From an uncultured Caulobacterales bacterium (GTDB lineage Bacteria; Pseudomonadota; Alphaproteobacteria; Caulobacterales; Maricaulaceae), in the NCBI GenBank assembly GCA_938001915.1, contig CALLBD010000019.1:1-64000 (forward strand): a DNA stretch of 64,000 bases. Reading direction: 5' to 3'. This document shows positions 42,507 through 52,783 of the stretch, one piece after another; the stretch's first letter is position 1, and each line of letters starts with the position of its first letter. The position numbers and the translations under genes were made by a program. The notes under the pieces are model-generated. The model made no database searches, had not been told where the DNA came from, and worked only from the letters and a program-made list of their open reading frames with translations.

Positions 42507-45500
42507 GTGCAAGACGAAAATAACACAGCGCTGCAAAAGCCGCCCCGGCGCAAATCTTGGTATGGTCGGTGGTGGGCCATAGGTTTATGGATTTTTCTCG
42601 GCTTCATTTTGAGTGTTGCTATGCTGGCGTTTTGGGCCTGGACGCAAAAATATGAACTCGCCGAAAACCGTATCATCGCCAGTTTCAAAGAGGCGGGATT
42701 TGAAACGGAATTAGACATTGTCTCCGTCACATCCACTCAGGCAAAAATTAAAGATATCCGCCTCGCCCGAGACGGAGAAGAAATATTGCGCATTGACTCC
42801 GCCGTCGCCGCCTATGTCTGGCCGGACGTTCGGGACAAAAAAATCAAACAGATAGATCTTTCTGGCGCGACCGCTTGGGTCAGCTTGGGTGAGGATTGGC
42901 AGCCAACACAAGCGTGGATGAAAGCCCTCTTAGCGCAAAGTTCAGAAAGCGGTTCTGGGGACAGTTTTCCTTTCCCTGAAAACGGGATAATTTTAACCGA
43001 TGCCACATTTAACCTCACCGCGCCTATCGGGACGGCAGAATTTTTTATTGATGCACAGGCGAAATCGCCCGAGACTTTTACCGCAGATATAACCTTGGCC
43101 TCGTCTGACCTATCCTATGGCGGATATTCTGCGCGGGGCGCAGGGGTCGTCACATTAGACAAAACGGAACACGCGCTGCGTATAACTGGACAGGCGCAAA
43201 CCGAAACCCTCTCCAATGAAATCGTCGATATCGCAGAGGCCGACTTAGAGATCGACGGACTATTAAATTTGGACACGCGTGAGTTCATAGGCAGCACCTC
43301 TCTTGAGAGCGAAAGCATATCCAGCGACCTCTTTGCTTCTGGACCGACCCGCCTTGGATGGGATGGATCCATAGCCCCACAAGACGGCTTACGGGCCTCA
43401 GGAACCTGGTTGATCTCTGCCGAAAATGCCCGCTCGCCTCGGACCGAACGGGCCTATGAGGTCGCAGAGACTCTCTCCCTATATCCCGCCTTGAGTGTTG
43501 TTCCCGTGACGGAACATTATGCGCCTCAAATGCGCAAGCTTGTCTTCGATTTTATCAAGGGCGCTGATGTGGCAGGGCAAGGCCGCCTTGACTATGGGCC
43601 AGACGGATTTACGATTAATCCTATCGGAACGCTAGACGTCGCCACCCCGCGCAACCAATTGAGGCTGCGCCCCCGGGCAAATCAAAATTTTTATAGATTT
43701 GAGAAACCCTCGAGCGCAATCATGGCGCAAATGGATGCCAGTTTTGACAGACCCGTCGGCCTAACATTGGAAGATATTCAGCTCGAAGCCACCTCCAATA
43801 ATGGGCTACGACTTGAGGGGATTTCACGGTTTTCAACGCGTCTGGTGACGAAAGACACTTGGACTACTACGGATTCGGGTAATCGCCCTGCGCGCTTGGG
43901 CCCACTATCGGCTAATCTGAGATATGCGGCGAACCGCGCGCCGCGGCGTCTATCTGTCACAACCGCCCTCACCTATGACGGCGCTCTCCCGGGTAGCTAT
44001 GTAAACCGCCTAAATCTGGATGGCCGCCTTGATGTACGCCTATTTGAGGGTCGCCAAATTTTGGATTTCACACCGCGCAAAGACAGCGTTGTGACGATGG
44101 GCGCCTTAGAAACCCCGACGAATTGGCGAGGCGAAGATATCACGTTCCTGCTGCCGCCGACAAAAAATTTGTTCGAGCGCACGGCGCAAAAATCTAGTTT
44201 TGCAGCCATTTTGGAAACGGCAGACTTCACCCTAACCCAACCCGCGATAGAGGACGGCCCGCCGCAGCGCCTCGATTTAAGCGCCCAAGCGATGAACGTT
44301 AGCGGGACGCTACACCCTGATGCGATGCAGGACTGGACGATGGCCTTTACGCAAGCCGAGTATCGCAGCGAAACCCTGCCTGGATCGGGGACAACGGCTT
44401 CGGCGGAGACCGCGAATATGACGGCGCAGTTGATGCCAGGCCAGGCGCCCCAAATCACCTTTGATAGCCCCGCCATTTTTGTTGAAACCCCGCAACTCTC
44501 TGCCTCAGATATTCAAGTCGCTATGCAAGGCACGCCCGACAGATATACGGTAGACCATAGCGGCGGTATGATTTTCATAAGAGGGTCCGAAATTGCCGAG
44601 CGCGCCAAGGAGGCGGGCCTTGGGAGCATCCCTGCCACGGGACGTGTAGAATTCGCCAATGGTGCATTCACCGGCAAAGCGAGCCTAAATGTTGAAAAAG
44701 CCAATGATGCGGGCGTCGAAGTCGATTACACTTATGTAGAAGGCGTAGGCACAGCACACATTACCGTGCCGTCCATCCTATTCGAACCTAACGGCCTACA
44801 GCCCCAAAGTCTCATTCCCGCCTTCAAAGGGAAAATTGCTCGCGTAGACGGCGAAGCGCGGGCCAATCTATATATCGCCTTCGCGGACGGCGTTCTCACT
44901 GAGTCCAGCGGCACCGTGGATTTAATCGATATGGCAGTCGGTACAGCGCCGGGGCCAATAACGGGGTTAAATACGACCTTGCGCTTTACCTCTCTTCTGC
45001 CGTTGGAAACCGACGGACCGCAAACACTAACGATGAAAAACTTCAATCCTGGTTTTCCTTTAGATAATGGCAAGATGACCTTCAGCTTTGTGCCTGACGG
45101 CGTCAAGATTGACGCTGCGAACTGGCCCATTGGAAATGGCTGGTTTTCGCTTGATCCCTTTACGTGGATTTATACCGCAGAAGAAAACCGCGTCACCATG
45201 CGCCTCAACAATATCGAGCTAAATGATTTCCTAAATCACTTTCAGAATACAAAAATTCAAGCGACTGGCACAGTCGTGGGCGAACTTCCGATTGTTATAC
45301 GTGGCATCGATGTGCTGATCGAAAAGGGGCACATTTCCGTCCCCAAGGGCGGGGTTATCAAATATGACCCTGGCCCAGGCGTTCAGGCCTATAATCAAGA
45401 AGAGGCAATTGCCGTGCTGCGTGAAAAGCGGGTAAATGAATATGCGGCTTTGGCGCAGGACGCCTTACGAGAATTTGGATATCGCGAGTTAAGAGCCTCC

Positions 45501-45713
45501 CTCGACGGACCAATAAATGGGGACGTGGAAATTGGATTAATCTTTGATGGTTCCAACAAAAAAGTACTTAATCGGCAGCCCTTCCGCTTTGATGTCACCG
45601 TCAAAGGCGAGCTTTTTAATATTGCGAGAAGCTTTGACAGCAATGCAAAAGTAAAATCAGAAATTTTTAAGCGGAATAAAAGACTGCCAGAAGGCGCCAT
45701 TGTCGGGGAGTAA
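42507..45713 (+). CDS. YdbH/AsmA-like large envelope protein (PF11739-like C-terminus)
   Basis: Single N-terminal TM helix, long beta-rich periplasmic region, C-terminal GPINGDVEIGLIFDGSNKKVLNRQPFRFDVTVKGELFNIARSF; GTG start with AGGAGGAGG upstream. Confidence 0.75.
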   Translation: MQDENNTALQKPPRRKSWYGRWWAIGLWIFLGFILSVAMLAFWAWTQKYELAENRIIASFKEAGFETELDIVSVTSTQAKIKDIRLARDGEEILRIDSAVAAYVWPDVRDKKIKQIDLSGATAWVSLGEDWQPTQAWMKALLAQSSESGSGDSFPFPENGIILTDATFNLTAPIGTAEFFIDAQAKSPETFTADITLASSDLSYGGYSARGAGVVTLDKTEHALRITGQAQTETLSNEIVDIAEADLEIDGLLNLDTREFIGSTSLESESISSDLFASGPTRLGWDGSIAPQDGLRASGTWLISAENARSPRTERAYEVAETLSLYPALSVVPVTEHYAPQMRKLVFDFIKGADVAGQGRLDYGPDGFTINPIGTLDVATPRNQLRLRPRANQNFYRFEKPSSAIMAQMDASFDRPVGLTLEDIQLEATSNNGLRLEGISRFSTRLVTKDTWTTTDSGNRPARLGPLSANLRYAANRAPRRLSVTTALTYDGALPGSYVNRLNLDGRLDVRLFEGRQILDFTPRKDSVVTMGALETPTNWRGEDITFLLPPTKNLFERTAQKSSFAAILETADFTLTQPAIEDGPPQRLDLSAQAMNVSGTLHPDAMQDWTMAFTQAEYRSETLPGSGTTASAETANMTAQLMPGQAPQITFDSPAIFVETPQLSASDIQVAMQGTPDRYTVDHSGGMIFIRGSEIAERAKEAGLGSIPATGRVEFANGAFTGKASLNVEKANDAGVEVDYTYVEGVGTAHITVPSILFEPNGLQPQSLIPAFKGKIARVDGEARANLYIAFADGVLTESSGTVDLIDMAVGTAPGPITGLNTTLRFTSLLPLETDGPQTLTMKNFNPGFPLDNGKMTFSFVPDGVKIDAANWPIGNGWFSLDPFTWIYTAEENRVTMRLNNIELNDFLNHFQNTKIQATGTVVGELPIVIRGIDVLIEKGHISVPKGGVIKYDPGPGVQAYNQEEAIAVLREKRVNEYAALAQDALREFGYRELRASLDGPINGDVEIGLIFDGSNKKVLNRQPFRFDVTVKGELFNIARSFDSNAKVKSEIFKRNKRLPEGAIVGE

Positions 45714-45726
45714 GTTCTCCCTTGTC

Positions 45727-46413
45727 TTACCCTGGGCCAGAGCGGTTTGGCGCGCTTGTCCCTATCACATCATCCGCGACAAAGGCATTATCTTTGCGCT
45801 CTCCGCCAAATGTTCCCATCGGGCCATGACCTGGAACAAAGCGCATATCATTACCCAGCGGCCAAAGCTTACCCGTGATGGAATCTAATAGCTGCTGGTG
45901 ATTGCCTTTGGGAAAATCCGTCCGTCCAATTGAGCCGCGAAAGAGGACATCCCCCACAAAAGCGATCTTCATATCCGCATTATAAATCACAACATGCCCT
46001 GGCGTATGGCCAGGCGTATGAAGCACGTGAAACTTTACACCTGAAAGCTCCAGCACATCCCCGTCTTCCAAATAACGATCTGGGATAACGGCGCGGCCCA
46101 TACCGGGGTGACCATATTTCGTCCATTGGTCGGTAATGCCATCCATCCAAAATTGATCATCCTTATGCGGGCCAATCACAGAGACGCCGAGAGCCTCGCG
46201 AAGTTCATCCGCGCCGCCCGCATGATCTAAATGGCCATGTGTGAGCCACATCTCTTTCAGCTCAATACCCAACTCTTCGAGAATTTCTTTTAGGCGCGGC
46301 GCTTCCCCGCCCGGATCAACCAACACGCCCTCTTTAGTATCTATATCATAGAGCAGCGAACAATTTTGCGCAAAAGGTGTGACAGGGAGAAGTTTTAAAT
46401 CAAGACGAGCCAT
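45727..46413 (-). CDS. MBL-fold hydrolase (glyoxalase II-like)
   Basis: LTHGHLDHAGGADELRE, HTPGHTPGHVVIYN, FVPGHGPMGTFGGER; start Met at 46413 or 46422. Confidence 0.9.
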   Translation of the reverse strand: MARLDLKLLPVTPFAQNCSLLYDIDTKEGVLVDPGGEAPRLKEILEELGIELKEMWLTHGHLDHAGGADELREALGVSVIGPHKDDQFWMDGITDQWTKYGHPGMGRAVIPDRYLEDGDVLELSGVKFHVLHTPGHTPGHVVIYNADMKIAFVGDVLFRGSIGRTDFPKGNHQQLLDSITGKLWPLGNDMRFVPGHGPMGTFGGERKDNAFVADDVIGTSAPNRSGPG

Positions 46414-46549
46414 AAAACTCATCTGTGTCGGTTCAGAGACGAGGTCAAGAGGGGGCCAAAAATGACCGCACCTACGCAAATGCGCAACATGGCAATTTTG
46501 TCATGTTTTAGACAAGTTCCCGACAGGTTGAGTTTGTCACAACAGTATT

Positions 46550-46660
46550 TGTAAGGTCCATTGGCTTTGGTGATACCTCCCCCAAACCCAGCACTTTAGC
46601 CGCATAGTGGACCATCACGATAAGACCCGTTTCGAGAAGTCGAGACGGGTTTTATTTTAT
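46550..46660 (+). ncRNA. Candidate trans-acting small RNA with CCTCCCCC loop
   Basis: ggtcca(46555-60)/tggacc(46608-13) stem enclosing ggtgatacctcccccaaaccc, followed by a strong + strand terminator; no + strand CDS upstream for >800 bp; 5' end not determined. Confidence 0.4.
46625..46660 (+). terminator. Intrinsic terminator, + strand only
   Basis: acccgtttcga-gaag-tcgagacgggt then tttattttat; no T-run on the opposite strand. Confidence 0.8.
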
Positions 46661-46676
46661 AACCGTATCTTATCTC

Positions 46677-48014
46677 TTAGGGCGCGAATCTTTCGACATA
46701 GTCTTTCATCAAGGCCGCGACATTCACTTTAGCCTCAAGCCGCGTGGCCAGCATATACATGCCGCCGAGTTTACGCTGAATAAAAACGCTCTGCGCAGGC
46801 GGGACATGCCAAAGGTCTTTATCACGCGCCAATTCAAACCCTTCCTCTTTCAAGGCTGCTGGCAATTCAATATTGCCAAAATCAAAAGGCGCATCTGCGG
46901 CCAAGGGCGCAACCCCCATTTCAATCATCTTTAAGACTGTGGCGCGAGCTTCTTCGGACATATGTTTTGGCGCAAGGCCCATTTCTATGGCTTGCTCCAA
47001 AATGGCGGCAGCATCCAAGGATAAGGTCGCCTCCAAAAGCTTATGATAGGCGCGCGATAAATCGTCTTCGATGTCCCGCGCCGCGCCAAAGTCCAATAAA
47101 ATAATCTGGCCCGTATCCGCATTATATTGGTAATTAGCGAAATTGGGATCTGTCTGCATGAGCTTAAACTCAAAGAGTTCTCGCAAGGTCAGCTCCATCA
47201 GTTTTAAGACCATTCTATTTCTCACCGCTTGAGGGGCCTCCACCATCTCTTCAATGGGGCGGCCTTTGAGGAAAGACATGGTCAGGATTTTATCCGTCGA
47301 TAAATCTGCGTAATACTCGGGGACTTGAAAGGCCTCATCCGCCTCCAGTAGCTTTGCAAAGCGCTGTAAATATTCAGCCTCGCGGTGATAATCTGCTTCT
47401 TGATGTAATTGGCGGCGACCCTCTTCGATCAGGGGCGTCACATCCATTGAGGCGGGCACGAGGCCCGATAAGCGCAACAAAGACCCGACATTATTAATGT
47501 CACTATCAATACTTTCTCGCACGCCGGGATATTGGACCTTAACCGCGAGCGCTTCACCCGTGGGCAAGCTTGCACGGTGCACCTGACCGATAGAGGCCGC
47601 GGCGAGCGGGCGGGTTTGAAATTGCTCAAATCGGCTCAGCCAATCATTGCCCCATTCGGATTTTAAAACACGGCCGAGTTGATGGGCGGGCATATGATGG
47701 GCACTCGCCCGCAGCTGAGCCAAAATATCGGCGAGCTCTTTGGGCAGAAAGTCACCGCTATCTATGGAAATCATCTGGCCCAATTTCATCGCCGCTCCGC
47801 GCATGTGCGAGAGCTGCTGAGTGAGCTTCTTGATATTTTTTGGCGTTAGAAAAAGATCGGCGGCTGTCGGCCGGTTTCCGCTGGCCAGCTGCTTGGCGCC
47901 CGACAGCGCCGCGCCGCCCGCAATATTGGCGGCCATACCGCCGAATCCCATCAGGCGGGAGAGACGACGGGACGGGACCGCGCGGCCCTTATCCTTCTTC
48001 GGAGTTTCATCCAT
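46677..48014 (-). CDS. ABC1/AarF (UbiB) family kinase-like protein
   Basis: AAASIGQVHRASLPTGEALAVKVQYPGV, KLMQTDPNFANYQYNADTGQIILLDFGAARDI. Confidence 0.92.
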   Translation of the reverse strand: MDETPKKDKGRAVPSRRLSRLMGFGGMAANIAGGAALSGAKQLASGNRPTAADLFLTPKNIKKLTQQLSHMRGAAMKLGQMISIDSGDFLPKELADILAQLRASAHHMPAHQLGRVLKSEWGNDWLSRFEQFQTRPLAAASIGQVHRASLPTGEALAVKVQYPGVRESIDSDINNVGSLLRLSGLVPASMDVTPLIEEGRRQLHQEADYHREAEYLQRFAKLLEADEAFQVPEYYADLSTDKILTMSFLKGRPIEEMVEAPQAVRNRMVLKLMELTLRELFEFKLMQTDPNFANYQYNADTGQIILLDFGAARDIEDDLSRAYHKLLEATLSLDAAAILEQAIEMGLAPKHMSEEARATVLKMIEMGVAPLAADAPFDFGNIELPAALKEEGFELARDKDLWHVPPAQSVFIQRKLGGMYMLATRLEAKVNVAALMKDYVERFAP

Positions 48015-48114
48015 CTGGCTACCCTTTGCTCAACCCGCTTTAACAGCCAGCATACTTTAGCTACGCAGCGCGCCGTAAATAAGGATGTAAAAGGGCCGAG
48101 TGAAGGCAGGCAGA

Positions 48115-49599
48115 CTAACCCGCCAGCATCGCCTTTACCGCCGATACCCATTGACCGCGCGCAACGGTTTCCTGTGCGGGGCGGGAAGATTTCCATTCTT
48201 CATTGGATTCAATCGCAGCGGCCGCTTTCGCGCCTTCATATAAATCTTTGAGCGTCACTTGACCTGCGTCCATCTCATCGCTGCCCATAAGGACGGCGAC
48301 TTGGGCGTGGCGGCGGTCGGCATATTTCATCTGTTTGGTTACATTCCCCGAGCCAACGAAGACTTCAGCGCGAATGCCTTCGGCGTGAAGCTCACCCGCC
48401 AATTTGAAATATTCGCCCATGAGGGAGCGGTCAAAGGCGCAAATCACGACAGGCGGTTTCACGCTAGAGTCTAGCGCGTCCATGCGCTCCAGCGCGGTGA
48501 GGAAACGCGAGACGCCGAAACTAAAGCCCGTGGCAGGCACGGTTTGTCCGCGAAAGCGCGAGACCAAATCATCATAACGTCCGCCGCCGCCGACGGAGCC
48601 AATACGAACAGGTCGCCCTTTGCGGTCTTTAATTTCCGTGAGGAGCTCCGCCTCAAATACGGGACCCGTATAATAGCCAAGGCCGCGCACGATAGAGGTG
48701 TCATAACTCACGCGCTCATTGCCAAAGCCGACCGCATTTAAAATCGTGTCAATCTCAATCAGTTCTTGCACCCCAGCCAGGCCGCGTTCGGATGTGCCCA
48801 TCAGGCTCTCCAGCGTGCGTATCGTATCCGCGCGATTGTCCGTAGACGCCGTGGTGAACCCAAGTACCGCCTTAATCCCTGCGGCATTCAGTTTTGCGCC
48901 TTCCGTATAATCGCCCGATTCATCTTCGCGGCCCTCCCCGAGAAGCGCTTCTACCCCTGCTGCGCCGAGACGGTCGAGCTTATCAATCGCGCGCAAAATT
49001 TGCAGGCGCTGCTCCGCGCCCTCTGCCGTATTGGGTACGCCTGAGCTTTCCAAAATCCCGTCGAGCAATTTTCGGTTATTCACGCGGATAGCATATTGCC
49101 CGTCCTTTAGCCCTGCGGCGCGCATGACCTCAGCGGCCAGCATTATCATTTCGGCGTCTGCCGCCGCGCCCGCGGCCCCGACACTATCTGCGTCGCATTG
49201 TGTAAATTCGCGGAAACGGCCCGGTCCCGGCTTTTCATTGCGATAGACACTCCCCGCTTGATAGCGGCGGTAGGGTTTCGCCAGCGCGTCATAATTCTCA
49301 GCGACAAAACGTGCGAGCGGCGCGGTTAAATCATAGCGCAGGCTCATCCATTGTTCGTCATCATCCTGAAGCGCAAAGACGCCTGTATTGGGGCGGTCTT
49401 CATCAGGCAGAAATTTCCCCAATGCATCGGCAAATTCAAAGGCAGGAGTTTGCAGCGGCTCAAACCCATGCATGTCATAAACAGAGAAGGCCGCTTGAAT
49501 CAGACGCGTCTCCGCGCGCAAAACATCAGAGCTACGATCTTCAAATCCGCGCGGCCTGCGCGCTTTGGGACGAAAGGGTTTATTTTTCTTCTTAGCCAT
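48115..49599 (-). CDS. hisS: Histidine--tRNA ligase
   Basis: PRRFRGFED-like N-terminus, LRYDLTAPLARFVAEN, YRRYQAGSVYRNEKPGPGRFREFTQCDAD, RGLGYYTGPVFEA. Confidence 0.95.
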   Translation of the reverse strand: MAKKKNKPFRPKARRPRGFEDRSSDVLRAETRLIQAAFSVYDMHGFEPLQTPAFEFADALGKFLPDEDRPNTGVFALQDDDEQWMSLRYDLTAPLARFVAENYDALAKPYRRYQAGSVYRNEKPGPGRFREFTQCDADSVGAAGAAADAEMIMLAAEVMRAAGLKDGQYAIRVNNRKLLDGILESSGVPNTAEGAEQRLQILRAIDKLDRLGAAGVEALLGEGREDESGDYTEGAKLNAAGIKAVLGFTTASTDNRADTIRTLESLMGTSERGLAGVQELIEIDTILNAVGFGNERVSYDTSIVRGLGYYTGPVFEAELLTEIKDRKGRPVRIGSVGGGGRYDDLVSRFRGQTVPATGFSFGVSRFLTALERMDALDSSVKPPVVICAFDRSLMGEYFKLAGELHAEGIRAEVFVGSGNVTKQMKYADRRHAQVAVLMGSDEMDAGQVTLKDLYEGAKAAAAIESNEEWKSSRPAQETVARGQWVSAVKAMLAG

Positions 49600-49651
49600 G
49601 GGCGCGTCCTACTGCGCGCAGCTGCGCTTGGAAAGTCCCTATCTGCGCCAA

Positions 49652-50257
49652 TTATTTTCGGTAAGCTCTAACGATAGTGACAGGGGTCTTTAGCGTTTGG
49701 CCCGGCGTAACGGTTTCGCCCTCATCTGGAACGGTTTCCATATTCTGAATATCACGCGCGACCTCAAGCCCCTTGGTGACCCTTCCAAATGTCGCATAGC
49801 CTTGCCCATCGGGATTTCGGGTGCCGCCCGTGTCGAGAAAATCATTATTTCCAATATTAATGAAGAAATAGGCGGCGCTGCCCGTCCCCGGCGCGAGCCT
49901 CGCGATGGCAACGGCGCCGTCCGCATTACTGATTCCCGTCTCAGTCGTGAGCTCATGCGCGATGGGACCGTAGACGATTTCTTTGTCGAGGCGGCCGCCT
50001 TGAATGAGGCTCATGCCCATATTGCGCGGATCATTTTGCGCATGCACCGTGCGGTAAAATCCCTGATTGTCATAGAGCTTTTCATCCACATAGCGAAGGA
50101 AATCTCCCGCGCTCACGGGGGCTTTTTCGGGAAAGACCGTAATCTCTATTAGGCCCGCACGGGTCTCAAGCACGACGATAGGGGCGGCCGCAGGCTTTGG
50201 CCGCTCTGCAGCGCATCCCGCCATAAAGAAACATAAACTGAAAATGAACAATCGCAT
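49652..50257 (-). CDS. Cyclophilin-type peptidyl-prolyl cis-trans isomerase (lipoprotein)
   Basis: Lipobox MAGC; LIEITVFPEKAPVSAGDFLRYVD, FFINIGNNDFLD, YATFGRVTKGLEVARDI. Confidence 0.9.
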   Translation of the reverse strand: MRLFIFSLCFFMAGCAAERPKPAAAPIVVLETRAGLIEITVFPEKAPVSAGDFLRYVDEKLYDNQGFYRTVHAQNDPRNMGMSLIQGGRLDKEIVYGPIAHELTTETGISNADGAVAIARLAPGTGSAAYFFINIGNNDFLDTGGTRNPDGQGYATFGRVTKGLEVARDIQNMETVPDEGETVTPGQTLKTPVTIVRAYRK

Positions 50258-50356
50258 ATCTCACCCTGCGCCACTGATGACAAGATGTACAGATATTCAG
50301 ATTGCATTCACCCGCTTTTACATAGCTAAGAGCCAAGGTCGGAAGCGTACACATCT

Positions 50357-50434
50357 GGGGGGATGAACGTAGCTGACCTGGGCAGGTTGAGTGGCGCTGG
50401 TTGCCCCCTGAGCCGTTCCCTGCCCGCCCCTTTT
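50357..50434 (+). ncRNA. Candidate structured RNA between pgi and the cyclophilin gene
   Basis: Nested complementary stems: gggg(50357-60)/cccc(50427-30), gaacg(50365-69)/cgttc(50414-18), gct(50372-74)/agc(50411-13), gggca(50380-84)/tgccc(50402-06), then tttt. Confidence 0.4.
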
Positions 50435-50435
50435 A

Positions 50436-51992
50436 CTATACCATCCCCATCAAAGCCGTCGTTGACGGATCATGGTCACCGGTCTCTCCAGCACCCATTT
50501 CATCCAGAATTGTATTGGCAAGAACCTTGCCAAGCTCGACGCCCCATTGGTCGAAACTATTCACATTCCAGATGACGCCCTGAACAAAGACCTTATGCTC
50601 ATAAAGCGCAATTAGATGACCCAGCGCAGTGGGCGATAATTCATCCAAAGTAAGCGTTGTTGACGGACGATTACCGGGAAAAGTCTTTTGCGGGGCCAGC
50701 GCGTCAATATCTGCGCGCTCTGCATTTTCGGCGCGCACAACAGCTTCGTCCTTACCCAACATCAAAGCTTCAGATTGGGCGAAACAATTGGCGAGAAGCG
50801 CCGCATGATGGGCGGGACGGTCTTCATGATCTTTCAACACCGCGACGAAATCAACGGGCGCGCCGCCATAGCGGCCTTCACTTGGGCCTTGGTGCAGCCA
50901 TTGGAAAAAGGCGTGCTGGCCATTTGTGCCTTCATCGCCCCAAATCACAGGACAGGTCAGGCCTGTCGCCTTGCCCTCGCGCGTGGCAGATTTGCCGTTA
51001 CTTTCCATTTCGAGCTGTTGCAGAAAAGCGGAGAATTTCCGCAGGCGGCGCGCATAAGGAATAACGGCTTGCGAACCATAGCCCAAACCATTGCGGTTCC
51101 ACACACTTACGAGCGCCATCATAACAGGCAGATTTTCTTGTAAGGGCTGGTCGCGGAAATGGAGGTCCATCGCTTTCGCGCCGTCCAAAAACTCTGCGAA
51201 GACATCGGCCCCATAAGCGATCTGGAGAGACAGGCCGACAGCGGACCAGACGGAATATCGGCCGCCCACCCAGTCCCAGAAATCAAAAATATTCTCAGCT
51301 GCAATGCCAAAGTTTTCGGCGCGGTCACGATTAGCCGTCACAGCAATCATATTCTTGCTGCCAAATTCACCGAGCCAGTCCCGCACGCTCTCGCCGTTCA
51401 TTTTGGTTTCTTGCGTGCCGAAAGATTTGGACACAACGACCGCCAAAGTTTCGGCGGGGTCTAGACCTTTTATCGCATCATTGACGGAGGCTCCGTCAAC
51501 ATTTTCGGCGAACCGCAGGGTCAGGCTCTGTTCGGCGGCAGCCTCAAGAGCGTCTGCGACAAGGCGCGGTCCGAGGTCCGAGCCGCCGATCCCGATGTGC
51601 ACGATGTTTTTAAATTTACCGTCTTCGCGAACCGCATTGGCGTAAGCCGCCATATGCGCCCGCATCTCCGCGACTTCTTTTTGATTCTCAGCGGTACCGC
51701 CCACGCCGCGCAGCGCCATATGTAAAACCGCGCGGTCTTCGGATGTATTGACGCGCTCGCCCGCAAATAATTTGGCGCGCCATTCTTCGAGGTCGCACTT
51801 CGCGGCCAGGTCCAGCAAGGCGTCTAAGCCTTGTTTGTCCAAAGCCTGTTTCGAGAAATCAGCCCGCAGCGGACCTTCGCGCATAACAAAACGCGAGAGC
51901 CGATCAGGCTCTGCCGCGAACAACGCTCTAATATTAATATCGCGGTCAGCCTCAGCTTTGAGCTTTGCCAGAAGTATATCACGGTTAGTCAT
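50436..51992 (-). CDS. pgi: Glucose-6-phosphate isomerase
   Basis: IGIGGSDLGPRLVADAL, VVSKSFGTQETKMNGESV, WVGGRYSVWSAVGLSL, FDQWGVELGK. Confidence 0.96.
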   Translation of the reverse strand: MTNRDILLAKLKAEADRDINIRALFAAEPDRLSRFVMREGPLRADFSKQALDKQGLDALLDLAAKCDLEEWRAKLFAGERVNTSEDRAVLHMALRGVGGTAENQKEVAEMRAHMAAYANAVREDGKFKNIVHIGIGGSDLGPRLVADALEAAAEQSLTLRFAENVDGASVNDAIKGLDPAETLAVVVSKSFGTQETKMNGESVRDWLGEFGSKNMIAVTANRDRAENFGIAAENIFDFWDWVGGRYSVWSAVGLSLQIAYGADVFAEFLDGAKAMDLHFRDQPLQENLPVMMALVSVWNRNGLGYGSQAVIPYARRLRKFSAFLQQLEMESNGKSATREGKATGLTCPVIWGDEGTNGQHAFFQWLHQGPSEGRYGGAPVDFVAVLKDHEDRPAHHAALLANCFAQSEALMLGKDEAVVRAENAERADIDALAPQKTFPGNRPSTTLTLDELSPTALGHLIALYEHKVFVQGVIWNVNSFDQWGVELGKVLANTILDEMGAGETGDHDPSTTALMGMV

Positions 51993-52042
51993 TTAATTAT
52001 CCGTTTTCAAAAAGTGACGCTGAACGCAAGAAAGCAAGTGAA

Positions 52043-52756
52043 TTATTTTATCGCCGCCTGCTGGAGCGCGCAGAGCTCTCCAATACCTTTGACGGCCAAG
52101 CGCGTTAATTCGTTCATCTCATCCGCAGTAAAGGGCGTATCTTCGGCGCTGGCCTGCACCTCAATGATTCCCCCTTTGTCAGTCAACACGAAATTGGCGT
52201 CGGCTTGGGCTGCGCTATCTTCCGTATATTCCAGATCAAGGCGGCAGTCGCCGTCAACAATCCCGCAGCTCACCGCGGCCATATTAGCGAACATCGGGTT
52301 TTCTTCTAGCTCTCCATCTTTGACGAGTTTTTCGCAGGCCAGCCACAGCGCCACCCAGCCGCCAGAAATAGAGGCCGTACGCGTGCCACCATCAGCTTGC
52401 ATAACATCGCAATCGACAATGATTTGGCGCTCGCCTAATTTTTCAAGATCAATCACGGCCCGAAGCGATCGGCCAATCAGGCGGCTAATTTCTACCGTGC
52501 GTCCGCTTTGCTTTCCGCGCGCGGCTTCACGGGAATTTCGTGTGTGCGTGGAGCGCGGCAGCATACCATATTCCGCCGTAACCCAACCGCGGCCTTTACC
52601 TTTGAGCCAGCGCGGAACGCCTGCATCAATGGATGCCGTACACAGCACATGGGTGCCGCCAAATTTTGCGAGACATGACCCTTCCGCATAGGCATTTGCG
52701 CCAGGTTCAAAAGATACGTTGCGAAGTTGATCAAGGGCTCGGTTATTGGGGCGCAT
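52043..52756 (-). CDS. rph: Ribonuclease PH
   Basis: [80 protein letters not shown]. Confidence 0.96.
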   Translation of the reverse strand: MRPNNRALDQLRNVSFEPGANAYAEGSCLAKFGGTHVLCTASIDAGVPRWLKGKGRGWVTAEYGMLPRSTHTRNSREAARGKQSGRTVEISRLIGRSLRAVIDLEKLGERQIIVDCDVMQADGGTRTASISGGWVALWLACEKLVKDGELEENPMFANMAAVSCGIVDGDCRLDLEYTEDSAAQADANFVLTDKGGIIEVQASAEDTPFTADEMNELTRLAVKGIGELCALQQAAIK

Positions 52757-52783
52757 GGGAAATCCTATTTGCTGTAAAGTCGT

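Noticed and set aside
50357-50434. 4.5S/SRP RNA or tmRNA identity for the pgi-adjacent structured element
   Set aside because: Lacks the GGAAG-type SRP loop and AGCAGCC core, and has no plausible tmRNA tag frame.
51831-52691. 286-aa + strand ORF across pgi/rph
   Set aside because: Antisense to rph with Ser/Pro/Arg-rich shadow composition.
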